From the NCBI GenBank assembly GCA_050246945.1, contig JBFWVC010000017.1, positions 56,016 through 120,015 on the forward strand: a stretch of 64,000 bases of DNA. The letters run 5' to 3'. Source of the stretch: JAEUMD01 sp050246945 (GTDB lineage Bacteria; Pseudomonadota; Alphaproteobacteria; Rhizobiales; Hyphomicrobiaceae). Below, in pieces: positions 8,561-17,133 of this stretch; the stretch's first letter is position 1, and every line of letters begins with the position of its first letter. The notes under the pieces were generated by a model. It had not been told where the DNA came from. It did not search any database and was given only the letters and a program-made list of their open reading frames with translations. The position numbers and the translations under genes are program-made.

Positions 8561-9217
8561 TCAGGATGCCTCCCGGTCCGCGCGTGACTGGCGCTCGGCC
8601 CGAACTCGTCGCGACTTCTCCTGCGAGCCCAAACCGCGGAGATAGATTGTGAACACGGCATCGGCATCATCGCGGACCGACTTCAGGTTGCCTGATATCA
8701 TCGACTGCATGACCAGGCCCTGTATTGTGCCAATGAACAGGATTGCCGCAGCGCGACTGTTGGTGTCGGCCGAAATCGCACCTGCCGCCTTAGCGGCCTC
8801 AATATGGACCGCCAATCGTTCTGCATAGTTGCCTATAAGCGTCCGGGCGATCTTCTTGGCTGGCGTTGCTTTGGCGTGCTGGAGTTCGCCAAACATCATG
8901 CGCGGCACGCCGGGATGCTCGGTTACAAAAGCCAGATGACTCATGAACATTTGGCGAAGGGCATCGATGGGGGTGGCCGATGACGCCGCGGCACGATCGA
9001 TGCGATCGAGAAGCCGGTCGGCCACCCACTGCATGACTGCTTGCCAGATCGCGTCCTTGCTCGGAAAGTGCCGGAACAGCGCGCCTTGCGTTACGCTCAT
9101 GCGCTCGGCAATAGCTGCCGTCGTTATCTCGCTCGGGTTCCGGCGACCTGCCAAACTCAGGACAGTTTCTACGATGAGCGCGCGGCGCTGTTCAGAAGTA
9201 AGGGTCTTTGGCGGCAC
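8561..9217 (-). CDS. TetR/AcrR family repressor of the ABC exporter
   Basis: The 218-residue protein has an N-terminal helix-turn-helix (about 20-65: TTAAIAERMSVTQGALFRHF, then SKDAIW) and a C-terminal ligand-binding domain. It is the first gene of the operon that continues into the exporter genes on the same strand. A perfect 20-bp palindrome lies 17 bp upstream of its start codon, so the simplest model is autorepression of the whole operon, relieved by a transported compound. The ligand cannot be predicted. Confidence 0.92.
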   Translation of the reverse strand: MPPKTLTSEQRRALIVETVLSLAGRRNPSEITTAAIAERMSVTQGALFRHFPSKDAIWQAVMQWVADRLLDRIDRAAASSATPIDALRQMFMSHLAFVTEHPGVPRMMFGELQHAKATPAKKIARTLIGNYAERLAVHIEAAKAAGAISADTNSRAAAILFIGTIQGLVMQSMISGNLKSVRDDADAVFTIYLRGLGSQEKSRRVRAERQSRADREAS

Positions 9218-9233
9218 GGCCGAGCCTCAAATA

Positions 9234-9253
9234 GATAGTAATCGATTACTATC
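9234..9253. promoter_or_regulatory. Probable TetR operator, perfect 20-bp palindrome
   Basis: The sequence GATAGTAATCGATTACTATC is its own reverse complement. It lies 17 bp upstream of the tetR start, where the promoter of the tetR-exporter operon should be. TetR family members commonly bind palindromes of this length. Confidence 0.8.
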
Positions 9254-9540
9254 CTTAGAGAACCGCGCGCCTCCACTGTCAACCGATAGAGCGGTGGCAG
9301 CGTGATCTTGTCGCACCGGGCTGCCGCACGGCCCTGTATCGCTTTTTTGGTGCAGGGTACTCGCGACGAAGTAGCGTAAGCAAAGGCCGCACCGAGTCAG
9401 AATCGTCGGACGCCGAACGCCTAAACATTGATCCGCAGAGTTTGCGGACATTCGGCGCCCTCTCGCACGAGAACTGTTGTCGCCTGAAACCCGGGTCAGC
9501 TTTGCCCTCAGGAGCGGAAAGTCTGCGATCTTCGGCTTCG

Positions 9541-11188
9541 GGCCGATGCTGTCGAAAAAGGGCTTGAGAGGGCGTGCGAACGCTGATTCCGTTGCCGCAG
9601 GAGTCTTCGATGGTGGAGGGCGCGGCGATGATGGGGCGGCGGACGCGGGATCAGGGCAAGCTCTTCTACGAGTTCCGGCTCGAGGATCGCATTCCTGAGA
9701 ACCACCTGTTGCGTCGGATGAACGTGTTCGTCACCGCAGCGCTGGCCAATCTCCACACAGAGCTTGAACCCTTTTACAGCGATATCGGTCGGCCTTCGGT
9801 CGACCCCGAACTCATGATCCGGATGCTACTCGTCGGCTAATGCTATGGCATCCGCTCTGAGCGCCGTCTGTGCCAGGAGGTCGAGCTGCACCTTGCCTAT
9901 CGCTGGTTCTGCAAGCTCGATCTCGACGACGCGATCCCGCACCACTCTACGTTCTCGGCCAACCGTCTCGGCCGCTTTCGCGAGAGCGACATGCTGCGCC
10001 ACATCTTCGAGCGTTTCGTCTGGTCGGCGATGGCCATGGGGCTCGTCAAGGGCGAGGGCTTTGCCGTCGACGCGAGCGTGCTCGAAGCCAATGCCAGTCG
10101 CTATCATGGTGTGCCGCCCGGCGAGATCGACTGGACGGACAATCAGCGACAGAAGAGGGCCGTGGCGGAGTACCTCGCCGCAATGGAGACCGATCCGGAT
10201 TCCGAAGCGGCCCAAGACTTCGGCGACGATGACGGCGGCCCCGAACAGCCGCGCCGCCGCCAGAGAGGCCGCAAGACGCCAAACGTGATCTCGCCGTCTG
10301 ATCCCGCGTCGGCCTGGACGGCCAAGGCCAACAAACGCGTGCAGTTCGGCTATGGGCTCAACTACCTCATCGATATGGAGCATGCGGTCATCGTCGATGT
10401 CGAGGCGACGCCGGCCCGAACCTATGACGAGGTCGAGGCGACCCGCATGATGATCGAGCGGACCGAGCGCTGCTTCGATCTGAGACCGAAGCGGCTTGCC
10501 GCCGACACAGCCTACGGGATCGGCCGCTTCCTCGGCTGGCTCGTCAAGGAGAAGCGGATCACGCCGCATATCCCGGTGTGGGACAAGAGCGTGCGGGACG
10601 ATGGCACGTTCTCACGATCCGACTTCCGATGGGACCGGCGCAACGGCCTCTACACATGTCCGGCAGGCAGGCCATTGCGATCGACGGGAACGGTTCATGA
10701 CGGGACAACACTGCGCTATCGCGCCAGCCTTGAGGACTGCCGCAGCTTTCGACTGAAGGAGCAATGTTGCCCGAAGGCGCCGCTGCGCTACCTCTCCAGA
10801 GACGTCGACGTGGACGCCCGCGATGATGCGCGCGCCAACATGAAAACGAAGGCATTCCTGCGTTCACGCGACGAGCAAAAGCGCGTCGAGATGCGCTTCG
10901 CACACTTGAAGACCCACCACGGCTTCGAACGATTGCGGCTGCACGGCCTCTCCGGTGCCCGCGATGCGTTGCTTCTCGCGGCTATCGTCCAGAACCTGAA
11001 GACGCTGGCGCTGCGCCTCGTCAAACCGCCGCCCGACCCCGCCGCCGCGTGAGTTCGCGTAGCGCGTCAGAGTTCGCAATATCAGGGAGTTGAACTGCTC
11101 TAAGCCGCAACCAATCGGGAAAAATCGGCACCAATCAATGGCCGAGGACAGAACGAACCAACAGCGGGCTTTTTCGACGATATCGGCC
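9541..11188. mobile_element. IS1182-family insertion sequence, copy 1 (inactivated)
   Basis: The ends are imperfect inverted repeats: GGCCGAT then GTCGAAAAAG at 9541-9560, and the complementary form at 11169-11188, differing at the three bases between. They enclose a DDE transposase interrupted by an in-frame stop. Its right end shares the four bases GGCC (11185-11188) with the left end of copy 2. The 280 bp between this element and the tetR operator hold nothing recognisable. Confidence 0.8.
9628..11052 (+). pseudogene. IS1182-family transposase with in-frame stop
   Basis: The frame from ATG 9628 (MMGRRTRDQGKLFY) to 11052 is continuous except for TAA at 9838-9840. At that point the homologous protein at 11336-12706 has Tyr (LILGYVFAIRSER against LLVG-stop-CYGIRSER). 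The frame is unchanged on both sides, so this is a single nonsense mutation, or a sequencing error. Conserved DDE-type segments remain (FAVDASVL, ADTAYGIG, EMRFAHLK), along with the cysteine-containing segment near 10640-10780. The full product would be 474 residues. Confidence 0.88.
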
Positions 11189-12791
11189 GATTTTGTTGCA
11201 GAAGTCAGCTTGATCGTCGGTGTCAGCGGGCGCTGATTTCCAAAATTTCGGGCTCGAAGCCCTTCGCCGCCATCCCTGAATGGGCCGCCGGCAACGCATA
11301 GGCACTGACGCTGACGCAATCAACGCCACGGGACGCTACGCATCACATGGCACGGCTATGTCTGGCGGGCGGAAGGTCAACTTTGCGAGGCGTCGGAGGT
11401 TCTGGGCGATGGCGGCGAACGTGAACTCGAACTGGGCACCTGCCGGCCCCCTCAGTCGCAGTCGCCCCATGCGAAGAATGCGCTTCAAGTGCGCGAACAG
11501 CATCTCGACCTTCTTGCGATCGCGACGGGTCTGCTCATAGGCAGCGGTCTTGGCCACGGCGCGAGCAATGTCACGTGCCGCCTCATATTGATGCCGTGTG
11601 ATTTTCCGCTCCGGCGTCTTCGCACAGCATCGCAGTTTAAAGGAGCAGTTCTTGCAATCGGAGACGCGAGAGTAATAGGCATACATGCCATCATCCCGCA
11701 GTCGCCCATTTGTCCGTAGAACTTTGCCGTTGGGGCAAACGTAGACATCACGATCGGCATCATAGGTGAAATCGCTGCGGCTGAACGTGCCATCATGGCG
11801 CTGCGACTTCTCGATCACCGGGACGTGGGGCTCGATGTTTTTCTCGTCGACCAGGAAGTGCAGGTTCGACGCCGAGCCATAGGCGGTATCAGCGACGAGC
11901 CACTCCGGCTTGATGCCGAACTTCGCCTCGGTGCGTTCGATCATCGTCTGTGACGCGCCGACTTCGGCCTGGCGAATGGCGCGCGACGCCTCGACATCCA
12001 TGATGATGCCAAACTTCACATCAATGAGATAGTTGTCGGCGTAGGCGAAGAATGCCGCGTTCCTGAGCGCGCCGGTCCATTGCGCTGCCGGATCAGCGGG
12101 CGCGACGAACTTCGGCACTACGTCGCTGACGGCACCCCAAGCTGGATCATCCAAATTGGCGAGATAGTCCTGCACGGCGCGTTCAACGGTCGCCGGATCG
12201 ATGTCGTGGCTCCACTCGTTGCCGGGCGTCGATCCGCACTTGTTGGCGTCGGCCGCGATCAGGCTCGCATCAACCGCAAAGCCTTTGCCGCCAACGAGAT
12301 CAGCTTTGATGCAGGCGGCAACGACGCTTTCGAACACTTGGCGGAACATGTCATGCTCGCGAAAGCGCTCGTTGCGGGCACGCGTGAAAGCTGAGTGATC
12401 GGGGATCTTGTCCTCGATGCCGAGGCCACAAAACCAGCGATAGGCAAGATTGAGTTGCACCTCGCGGCAGAGCGCCCGTTCCGAGCGGATCGCGAACACG
12501 TAGCCAAGGATGAGCATCCGGATCATCAACTCCGGATCGACTGAAGGACGCCCCGTATGTGAGTAGTGCGGCCCCAGTTCCTTGCGCAGCCAGGAGAGAT
12601 CGAGAACTGCCGCAATCCGCCGGACCTGGTGGTCATCCGGCACCACGGCGTCCAGATTGAACGCATAGAACAGTCGGCCTTGCTCACTCTTGCGCCGTCC
12701 CATCATCGAACCGCTCCGTCGATGGCCGCCTGACGACGACGGAATCACGGTTCGCCCAACGCCTCAAGCCAGTTTTGCAACAAAATCGGCC
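11185..12791. mobile_element. IS1182-family insertion sequence, copy 2 (apparently intact)
   Basis: Perfect 16-bp terminal inverted repeats, GGCCGATTTTGTTGCA at 11185-11200 and its complement at 12776-12791, enclose one full-length transposase gene on the minus strand. The outer seven bases match those of copy 1 (GGCCGAT). Copies 1 and 2 meet tail to tail over a shared GGCC. The two transposases are clearly different at sequence level, so this is not a tandem duplication of one element. Confidence 0.88.
11336..12706 (-). CDS. IS1182-family transposase
   Basis: The 456-residue transposase starts at MMGRRKSEQGRLFYAF. It has the N-terminal region with RPSVDPELMIRMLILGY, the DDE-type core (FAVDASLIAADANK, WLVADTAYGSASN, KVEMLFAHLKRIL) and the CxxC-rich insertion before the last acidic motif (DCKNCSFKLRCC). 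An upstream in-frame start at 12748 adds 14 residues that do not look conserved. The reading frame is intact and both terminal repeats are present, so the element may still be mobile. Confidence 0.93.
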   Translation of the reverse strand: MMGRRKSEQGRLFYAFNLDAVVPDDHQVRRIAAVLDLSWLRKELGPHYSHTGRPSVDPELMIRMLILGYVFAIRSERALCREVQLNLAYRWFCGLGIEDKIPDHSAFTRARNERFREHDMFRQVFESVVAACIKADLVGGKGFAVDASLIAADANKCGSTPGNEWSHDIDPATVERAVQDYLANLDDPAWGAVSDVVPKFVAPADPAAQWTGALRNAAFFAYADNYLIDVKFGIIMDVEASRAIRQAEVGASQTMIERTEAKFGIKPEWLVADTAYGSASNLHFLVDEKNIEPHVPVIEKSQRHDGTFSRSDFTYDADRDVYVCPNGKVLRTNGRLRDDGMYAYYSRVSDCKNCSFKLRCCAKTPERKITRHQYEAARDIARAVAKTAAYEQTRRDRKKVEMLFAHLKRILRMGRLRLRGPAGAQFEFTFAAIAQNLRRLAKLTFRPPDIAVPCDA

Positions 12792-12852
12792 ATAAGCCGA
12801 CGCACGGGTCGTCACGGCGCCGGCCGAACCCGGCGCCGTAACAACACAGTAC

Positions 12853-13209
12853 TCAGTCACGGTCCTCACCGCGATTTTCGTAATGCTCCTTGCGGGCGTC
12901 CCCATCCTCGTGCTCGTCCGCCTCGCGGTCGACGTGCGCAAGCTTTGCACGCGTCAGCTCGCCGGTCTTGATGTCGAAGTGCGCCTTGACCTTGCCGCCG
13001 CTGTCGCGGTCGACGATATACAGCTCGTAGGCACTATCGTCCCTCTCCATGCGCTGGACGTCGTAGCCGAGCTGCTCCATCCCGGCTTTAATCTGCTCGG
13101 CCGAAATGGTGCGACCGGCCTTCGTGTTGTCCCACGCTTGGTCGCCGGCGTAGGCCGCGCCTGCCACACCGGTGATGGCAATCGTCGCCAATGTAAGAAG
13201 AGTTCGCAT
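12853..13209 (-). CDS. Secreted PepSY-domain protein
   Basis: The 118-residue protein has a signal peptide (MRTLLTLATIAITGVAGAAYAG) and a single PepSY-like domain (about 36-90, including EQIKAGMEQLGYDV and KVKAHFDIKTGEL). An acidic Asp/Glu/His-rich tail follows (about 95-118), which might bind metal. AGGAG 7 bp before ATG 13209 fixes the start. It is the first of three PepSY genes within 3.3 kb and lies just downstream of the sensor kinase on the same strand, separated by 99 bp. Confidence 0.85.
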   Translation of the reverse strand: MRTLLTLATIAITGVAGAAYAGDQAWDNTKAGRTISAEQIKAGMEQLGYDVQRMERDDSAYELYIVDRDSGGKVKAHFDIKTGELTRAKLAHVDREADEHEDGDARKEHYENRGEDRD

Positions 13210-13308
13210 CTGATGTCTCCTGTGTTCTGCCAACGGCGTGCTGCCGTTGAGGAGACTGTCTAGCGCCACGCCGGCGTCCGGCGTCTGACACGGGGCGTCA
13301 GCAAGCTG

Positions 13309-14685
13309 TCAGCCTGCCGGTACTGGTGGTTCTATCGGCGCGAGCGCTACTTCGAGGCCACCGAGCGTCTCCGACTTGCCGAGCGTGAGCCGCCAGCAGT
13401 AAGCCTCCAGAACGTCCTGCACAATGGCCAGCCCGAGGCCTGCGCCCTCCGCGCGCTCGTCAAGCCGCATACCGCGCTCGACCACGCTGGCCCGCGCTGG
13501 CGGCGCAATGCCCTCGCCATCGTCCTCGATGACCATGACCGTGCCCTCAGGAACGCTGCGCGCGCTAATGCGCACGCGCGCAGTTGCATGCCGTGCAGCG
13601 TTGTCGAGAACATTGCCGAGCACTTCCGCCAGATCGGTGCGATCCATCGGGACGGACAACGCGTCGGGAACACGCTGCTCGAACGATACCCGTTCGCCCG
13701 CCGGCGTGCGCGCGAGCGTCAAGATCAAGCTGCGCACAAGCGGTGCAAGCTCGGTCGATAGACCGGCCTTGCGGCGTATGGCGCCGCGACTACGTGCGCG
13801 CGCCAGCTCACGGTCGACATGACGGCTCATCGAATCAGCGACGCTTTCGATGTCGCGCGCAATCTCGTCCTGGCCGGCCTCTCGCAAACGCCTGGCGTCT
13901 CCCGTGAGTGCCGCAAGCGGTGTTTTCAGGCCATGAGCGAGATCGGCGGCGCGGCCGCGCGAACGCTCAATCTCTCGCTCCTGCGCGTCCAGCAGCGCAT
14001 TCACTTCCTCGACCAGGAGCCGCACCTCGGCTGGCGCCGCCGGCGGCAGATGGTGAATGCGGCCGGCGCGCACATCTGCGATGCCTTGCTGCAGTGCCTT
14101 GAGCGGCCGCAGGCCCAGCGTCACCTGCACGGCGGTGGCGAGCGCGAGGACCAGGCCCAGCATGCCGAGCGCCAGACTGAGATCTCTGGCAAAGCCAGCT
14201 GTCGCGCCTGTTACGCGCGCAAGATCGGCTGCCACCGCGACCCGCACCGAGACACGTTGATCGCCTACCGTCAGGCTGATCACGCGTTCCGCCACCAGGA
14301 CACGTGAATGTGCCGGGCCATCCATCGCGTGAAGATGCGCCTGCACCGGTGTCGGCTGGTCGGGCTCGAGCGCCAGGGCGGTATCCCACAGCGACCGGGA
14401 ACGCAGTGTTTGCCCGCGGTCGTCGGTAAGTTGCCAGTAGAGCCCCGAAAGCGGCTCGGAGAAGCGCGGGTCGGCGGGCGGCCGCGTGACCACAAGCTGC
14501 CCTTGCGCATTGACATCGATACCGGTGATCAACTGCTTGACGTAGATATTGAGATCGTCACCGAGACTGCGGGTGACGTGGCGCTCGAACAGGAAGACGA
14601 GTCCGCCGCCGGCCACGGTCAGGGCAATCAGGATGGCGACGCCGCCGCCGATGATGAGCCGCAGCCGCAACGACGGTGCTTTCAT
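13309..14685 (-). CDS. Sensor histidine kinase
   Basis: The 458-residue kinase has a transmembrane helix at about 11-33, a periplasmic sensor region (about 34-165), a second helix (about 169-190) and a HAMP-like linker. The phosphoacceptor is H251 in LAHGLKTPLAAL. The ATPase domain has NVLDNAARHA (N box), DDGEGIA (G1) and GAGLGLAIV (G2). It overlaps the response regulator gene by 4 bp and is its evident partner. This PhoQ/QseC-like group is often linked to PepSY proteins; the signal may be cation or envelope stress, which is inference. Confidence 0.93.
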   Translation of the reverse strand: MKAPSLRLRLIIGGGVAILIALTVAGGGLVFLFERHVTRSLGDDLNIYVKQLITGIDVNAQGQLVVTRPPADPRFSEPLSGLYWQLTDDRGQTLRSRSLWDTALALEPDQPTPVQAHLHAMDGPAHSRVLVAERVISLTVGDQRVSVRVAVAADLARVTGATAGFARDLSLALGMLGLVLALATAVQVTLGLRPLKALQQGIADVRAGRIHHLPPAAPAEVRLLVEEVNALLDAQEREIERSRGRAADLAHGLKTPLAALTGDARRLREAGQDEIARDIESVADSMSRHVDRELARARSRGAIRRKAGLSTELAPLVRSLILTLARTPAGERVSFEQRVPDALSVPMDRTDLAEVLGNVLDNAARHATARVRISARSVPEGTVMVIEDDGEGIAPPARASVVERGMRLDERAEGAGLGLAIVQDVLEAYCWRLTLGKSETLGGLEVALAPIEPPVPAG

Positions 14686-15347
14686 GATGGCTCGTCCGGC
14701 ACAATATAGCCGAAGCCGCGGCGGGTCTCGATCAGGTCGACACCGAGCTTGCGCCGCACCCGTCCGATCAGCACCTCGAGTGCATTGGAGCCATGGTCTT
14801 CACCATGGCCGTAGACGTTCTCATCAAGCTCGGCTTGCGACACCAGCCGCCCGCGCCGCATCAGCAGATAGGCGACGACGCGATACTCGAGCGGCGACAG
14901 CGCAACAGGCACGCCGCGCACGCTCACCTTCATCTGCCGCTCGTCCAGCGTCACATCACCGACCGACATCACGGACGAGGCCTGACCCGACGAGCGCCGC
15001 ACGATGGCGCGCAGGCGCGACAGCAGCTCTTCCATGCGGAACGGCTTCGGTAGGTAGTCGTCGGCTCCGGCGTCGATGCCGTCGACGCGCTCGGCCCAGC
15101 TGCCGCGCGCGGTCAGAATCAAGACTGGCACGTGACGGCCGTTCGCTCGCCAGCGCTTGAGCACCGAGAGCCCGTCCATCCCCGGCAGCCCGAGATCGAG
15201 GATAACGGCGCCATAGTCCTCGGTGTCGCCGCGGAACCATGCCTCCTCACCATCGCTCACGGTCTCGACCACATAGCCGGACGCTTCAAGTGCGCGCGCG
15301 ACGTCCGAGGCAATCCGGCGATCGTCTTCGACCAAGAGGACGCGCAT
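14682..15347 (-). CDS. OmpR/PhoP-type response regulator
   Basis: The 221-residue protein has a receiver domain with the acidic pair at the start (VEDD), phospho-acceptor Asp51 in ILDLGLPGMDG and Lys in PKPFRMEEL. A C-terminal winged-helix DNA-binding domain of the OmpR type (about 125-220) follows. ATG 15347 is preceded by AGGAG and overlaps the stop of the upstream PepSY gene (TGATG). The order PepSY-regulator-kinase, all overlapping, implies one transcript. Confidence 0.94.
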   Translation of the reverse strand: MRVLLVEDDRRIASDVARALEASGYVVETVSDGEEAWFRGDTEDYGAVILDLGLPGMDGLSVLKRWRANGRHVPVLILTARGSWAERVDGIDAGADDYLPKPFRMEELLSRLRAIVRRSSGQASSVMSVGDVTLDERQMKVSVRGVPVALSPLEYRVVAYLLMRRGRLVSQAELDENVYGHGEDHGSNALEVLIGRVRRKLGVDLIETRRGFGYIVPDEPS

Positions 15348-15691
15348 CACTTCTCCTTTATGCGCTCGATGGTTGCCGTCCGAGCATCGACGTAGACCTT
15401 GAACAGGCGGCCCTTGCTGTCGACCACGCGAAACTCATAGAGCCAGCGACCGTCCTCGCGTTCGATCTCGACGCCGGCGACTTCGCCCGGCAGCTTGCCG
15501 TGGAGGGCGGCGAGGATATCTGCCAGCGAGCGGATTTCGCCCCGCTCGACCGCGTGACGCATTTCGTCACGCTCATGGCGCTCATGCTCGTCCGCATGGA
15601 GTTGCGGCGGCGCCAGCATCGTCAGCACTGCGGTAAGCGCGAGCACGGCCGCGCCAGCGCGCAAGGTCATGGTATTTCGGCGGTTTTTCAC
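15347..15691 (-). CDS. Secreted PepSY-domain protein, first gene of two-component operon
   Basis: A short exported protein with a signal peptide (hydrophobic, ending QLHADE), a His/Glu-rich stretch (ADEHERHERDEMRH) and a PepSY domain ending VYVDARTATIERIKEK. The GTG at 15691 was chosen because AAGG lies 8 bp before it and the extra residues (VKNRRNT) give a basic n-region. ATG 15670 is the alternative. The stop overlaps the response regulator start, so it may modulate or report to the two-component system, possibly by sensing metal through its His-rich segment (inference). Confidence 0.85.
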   Translation of the reverse strand: MKNRRNTMTLRAGAAVLALTAVLTMLAPPQLHADEHERHERDEMRHAVERGEIRSLADILAALHGKLPGEVAGVEIEREDGRWLYEFRVVDSKGRLFKVYVDARTATIERIKEK

Positions 15692-15826
15692 CAGCGCACC
15701 TTGCCGCAAGCGACCTGACAAATCGCTGACATGGATCAACAGCTCCTGGTCAGCGGATTTCCGCCAGTCTTTGCGCCATCGCCCGACGCAACAGGTGGCG
15801 GGTATGACCGTCAAGGGAGACTTATC

Positions 15827-16102
15827 ATGAAAAGGCTCATTGCAATTGCCGCCGCGGCGGCCGTCTTGGGAACCGGATCGCTGGCTTACGCCGGCAGCCT
15901 CGGGCGCCCCTGCACCGACGCCGGCCAGGACAAGTGGTTGGCCGTCGAGGCCCTGCAGGGCAAGCTTGAGGCGCTTGGTTACACGGTGCGCAAGGGCAAG
16001 CTGAAGAACGCTTGCGGCGAATTCTATGCCATCGACAAGGCCGGTAACCACGTCGAGCTGTTCGTTGATCCGACCAACGGCAACATCGTCGGCACGCTGT
16101 AA
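15827..16102 (+). CDS. Small secreted PepSY-domain protein
   Basis: The 91-residue protein has a signal peptide (MKRLIAIAAAAAVLGTGSLAYAG) and one PepSY domain (about 38-91: LQGKLEALGYTVRKGKLKN, VELFVDPTNGNIVGTL). Two cysteines (about 30 and 64) could form a disulfide. AAGGGAGA upstream fixes ATG 15827. It is divergent from the PepSY-regulator-kinase operon (135 bp apart) and lies 10 bp before the cytochrome b561 gene, a pairing that suggests a periplasmic redox or metal-handling unit. Confidence 0.88.
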   Translation: MKRLIAIAAAAAVLGTGSLAYAGSLGRPCTDAGQDKWLAVEALQGKLEALGYTVRKGKLKNACGEFYAIDKAGNHVELFVDPTNGNIVGTL

Positions 16103-16112
16103 CGGGTGCCCC

Positions 16113-16682
16113 ATGATCATCGACCATGACATTGTCATGACTGAAGCCGGTGGCGCGACGCCGCCGGCAACCGTCAAAGTCTGGGACCCGTTCGTTCGCG
16201 TGTTTCACTGGTCGCTGGTGGTGTTGTTCGCAACCGCCTACGTGACCGGCGACGAGATCGAGCGGGTGCACATCGCCGCCGGCTACGCCATCGCCGGCCT
16301 ATTAACGCTGCGCATCGTGTGGGGTTTCGTTGGCCCCCGCCACGCGCGTTTCGCCGACTTCGTGTGCTCGCCGCGCGAGGCTCTTGGCTATCTGCGCGAC
16401 GTGCTGCTGCTCAGGGCACGTCGCTACGTCGGGCACAATCCCGCCGGTGGGCTGATGGTCGTCTCGCTCATGCTCATGCTCGTCGGAACGTGCGCAACGG
16501 GCTACTTGATGACCACCGAGGCCTATTGGGGCTCGAAGGTCTTGGAGGAAGTGCACAGTGTGCTGGCCAATACGACCGTCGCGCTCGTCGTGCTGCATGT
16601 GCTGGGTGTGCTCGCCGCCAGCTTCGAGCATCGCGAGAACTTGGTGAAAGCCATGGTCACCGGGCGCAAGCGGGCTGACTGA
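16113..16682 (+). CDS. Cytochrome b561-type membrane protein
   Basis: The 189-residue protein has four transmembrane helices with histidines placed for haem b ligation (VFHWSL, HIAAGYAIAG, EEVHSVLANT, VLHVLGVLA). This matches the cytochrome b561/Ni-Fe hydrogenase b-subunit fold. It probably moves electrons between quinol and a periplasmic partner. It follows the small PepSY gene by 10 bp. ATG 16113 is used; ATG 16137 is a shorter possibility. Confidence 0.9.
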   Translation: MIIDHDIVMTEAGGATPPATVKVWDPFVRVFHWSLVVLFATAYVTGDEIERVHIAAGYAIAGLLTLRIVWGFVGPRHARFADFVCSPREALGYLRDVLLLRARRYVGHNPAGGLMVVSLMLMLVGTCATGYLMTTEAYWGSKVLEEVHSVLANTTVALVVLHVLGVLAASFEHRENLVKAMVTGRKRAD

Positions 16683-16706
16683 CCTGATCCAGCCGTGACC
16701 AAAATC

Positions 16707-16752
16707 CACGCCGGCCACTCGGTTGCACTAGCTCAGTCGGTTGGCCGGCGTG
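16707..16752 (+). terminator. Stem-loop after the cytochrome b561 gene
   Basis: An 11-bp perfect stem, CACGCCGGCCA with TGGCCGGCGTG, encloses a 24-nt loop 25 bp after the stop codon. No U-tract follows, so it may stabilise the mRNA end instead of acting as an intrinsic terminator. Confidence 0.5.
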
Positions 16753-16806
16753 CTTCCCGTCAAACCATCGCCCAGCCGGAACAAATTCAGGCGCTGACTT
16801 GGACCC

Positions 16807-16995
16807 TCAGTGTGGCTTTGCAGACGGGCCTTTGTCGTTGCAATCTATAGGGTCGCGTAGTCGACTCCGCAGAAGTGAGCCGCTTTCTTCCAAGATTGGA
16901 TAGGCGACCGCCGCAATATTTGCGGCAATGCGCTTCAAGTCCCGCGCGATGTCGATGTGAAAGGCGCTGGTTTCAACGCTCTCGGCCCGGCATAG
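16807..16995 (-). pseudogene. C-terminal remnant of a Na/Pi cotransporter gene
   Basis: The last ~60 codons (ESVETSAFHIDIARDLKRIA to AKPH) closely match the C-terminus of the Na/Pi cotransporter encoded at 23613-25298 (ESVETSGLHIDIARDLKRIA to SKPH). Nothing upstream matches the rest of that protein. This is therefore the tail of a second, deleted copy, 6.6 kb from the intact gene and in the opposite orientation. Confidence 0.85.
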
Positions 16996-17133
16996 TGACT
17001 CCGCCGATCCAGTGGACGATGGCGAGAACATGAAGTGCACGGCCGATCGTGATTGCGTCCATATCTCTTGAAAATGCGCCAGATTCGCTGTCCATTGATC
17101 TTGGCGTGCCGTGACGTTGTGGAGGCGACTAAG

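Noticed and set aside
15347..16177. 276-codon frame extending the PepSY gene far upstream
   Set aside because: The upstream part lies antisense to the small PepSY and cytochrome b561 genes. The signal peptide starts only near 15691/15670.
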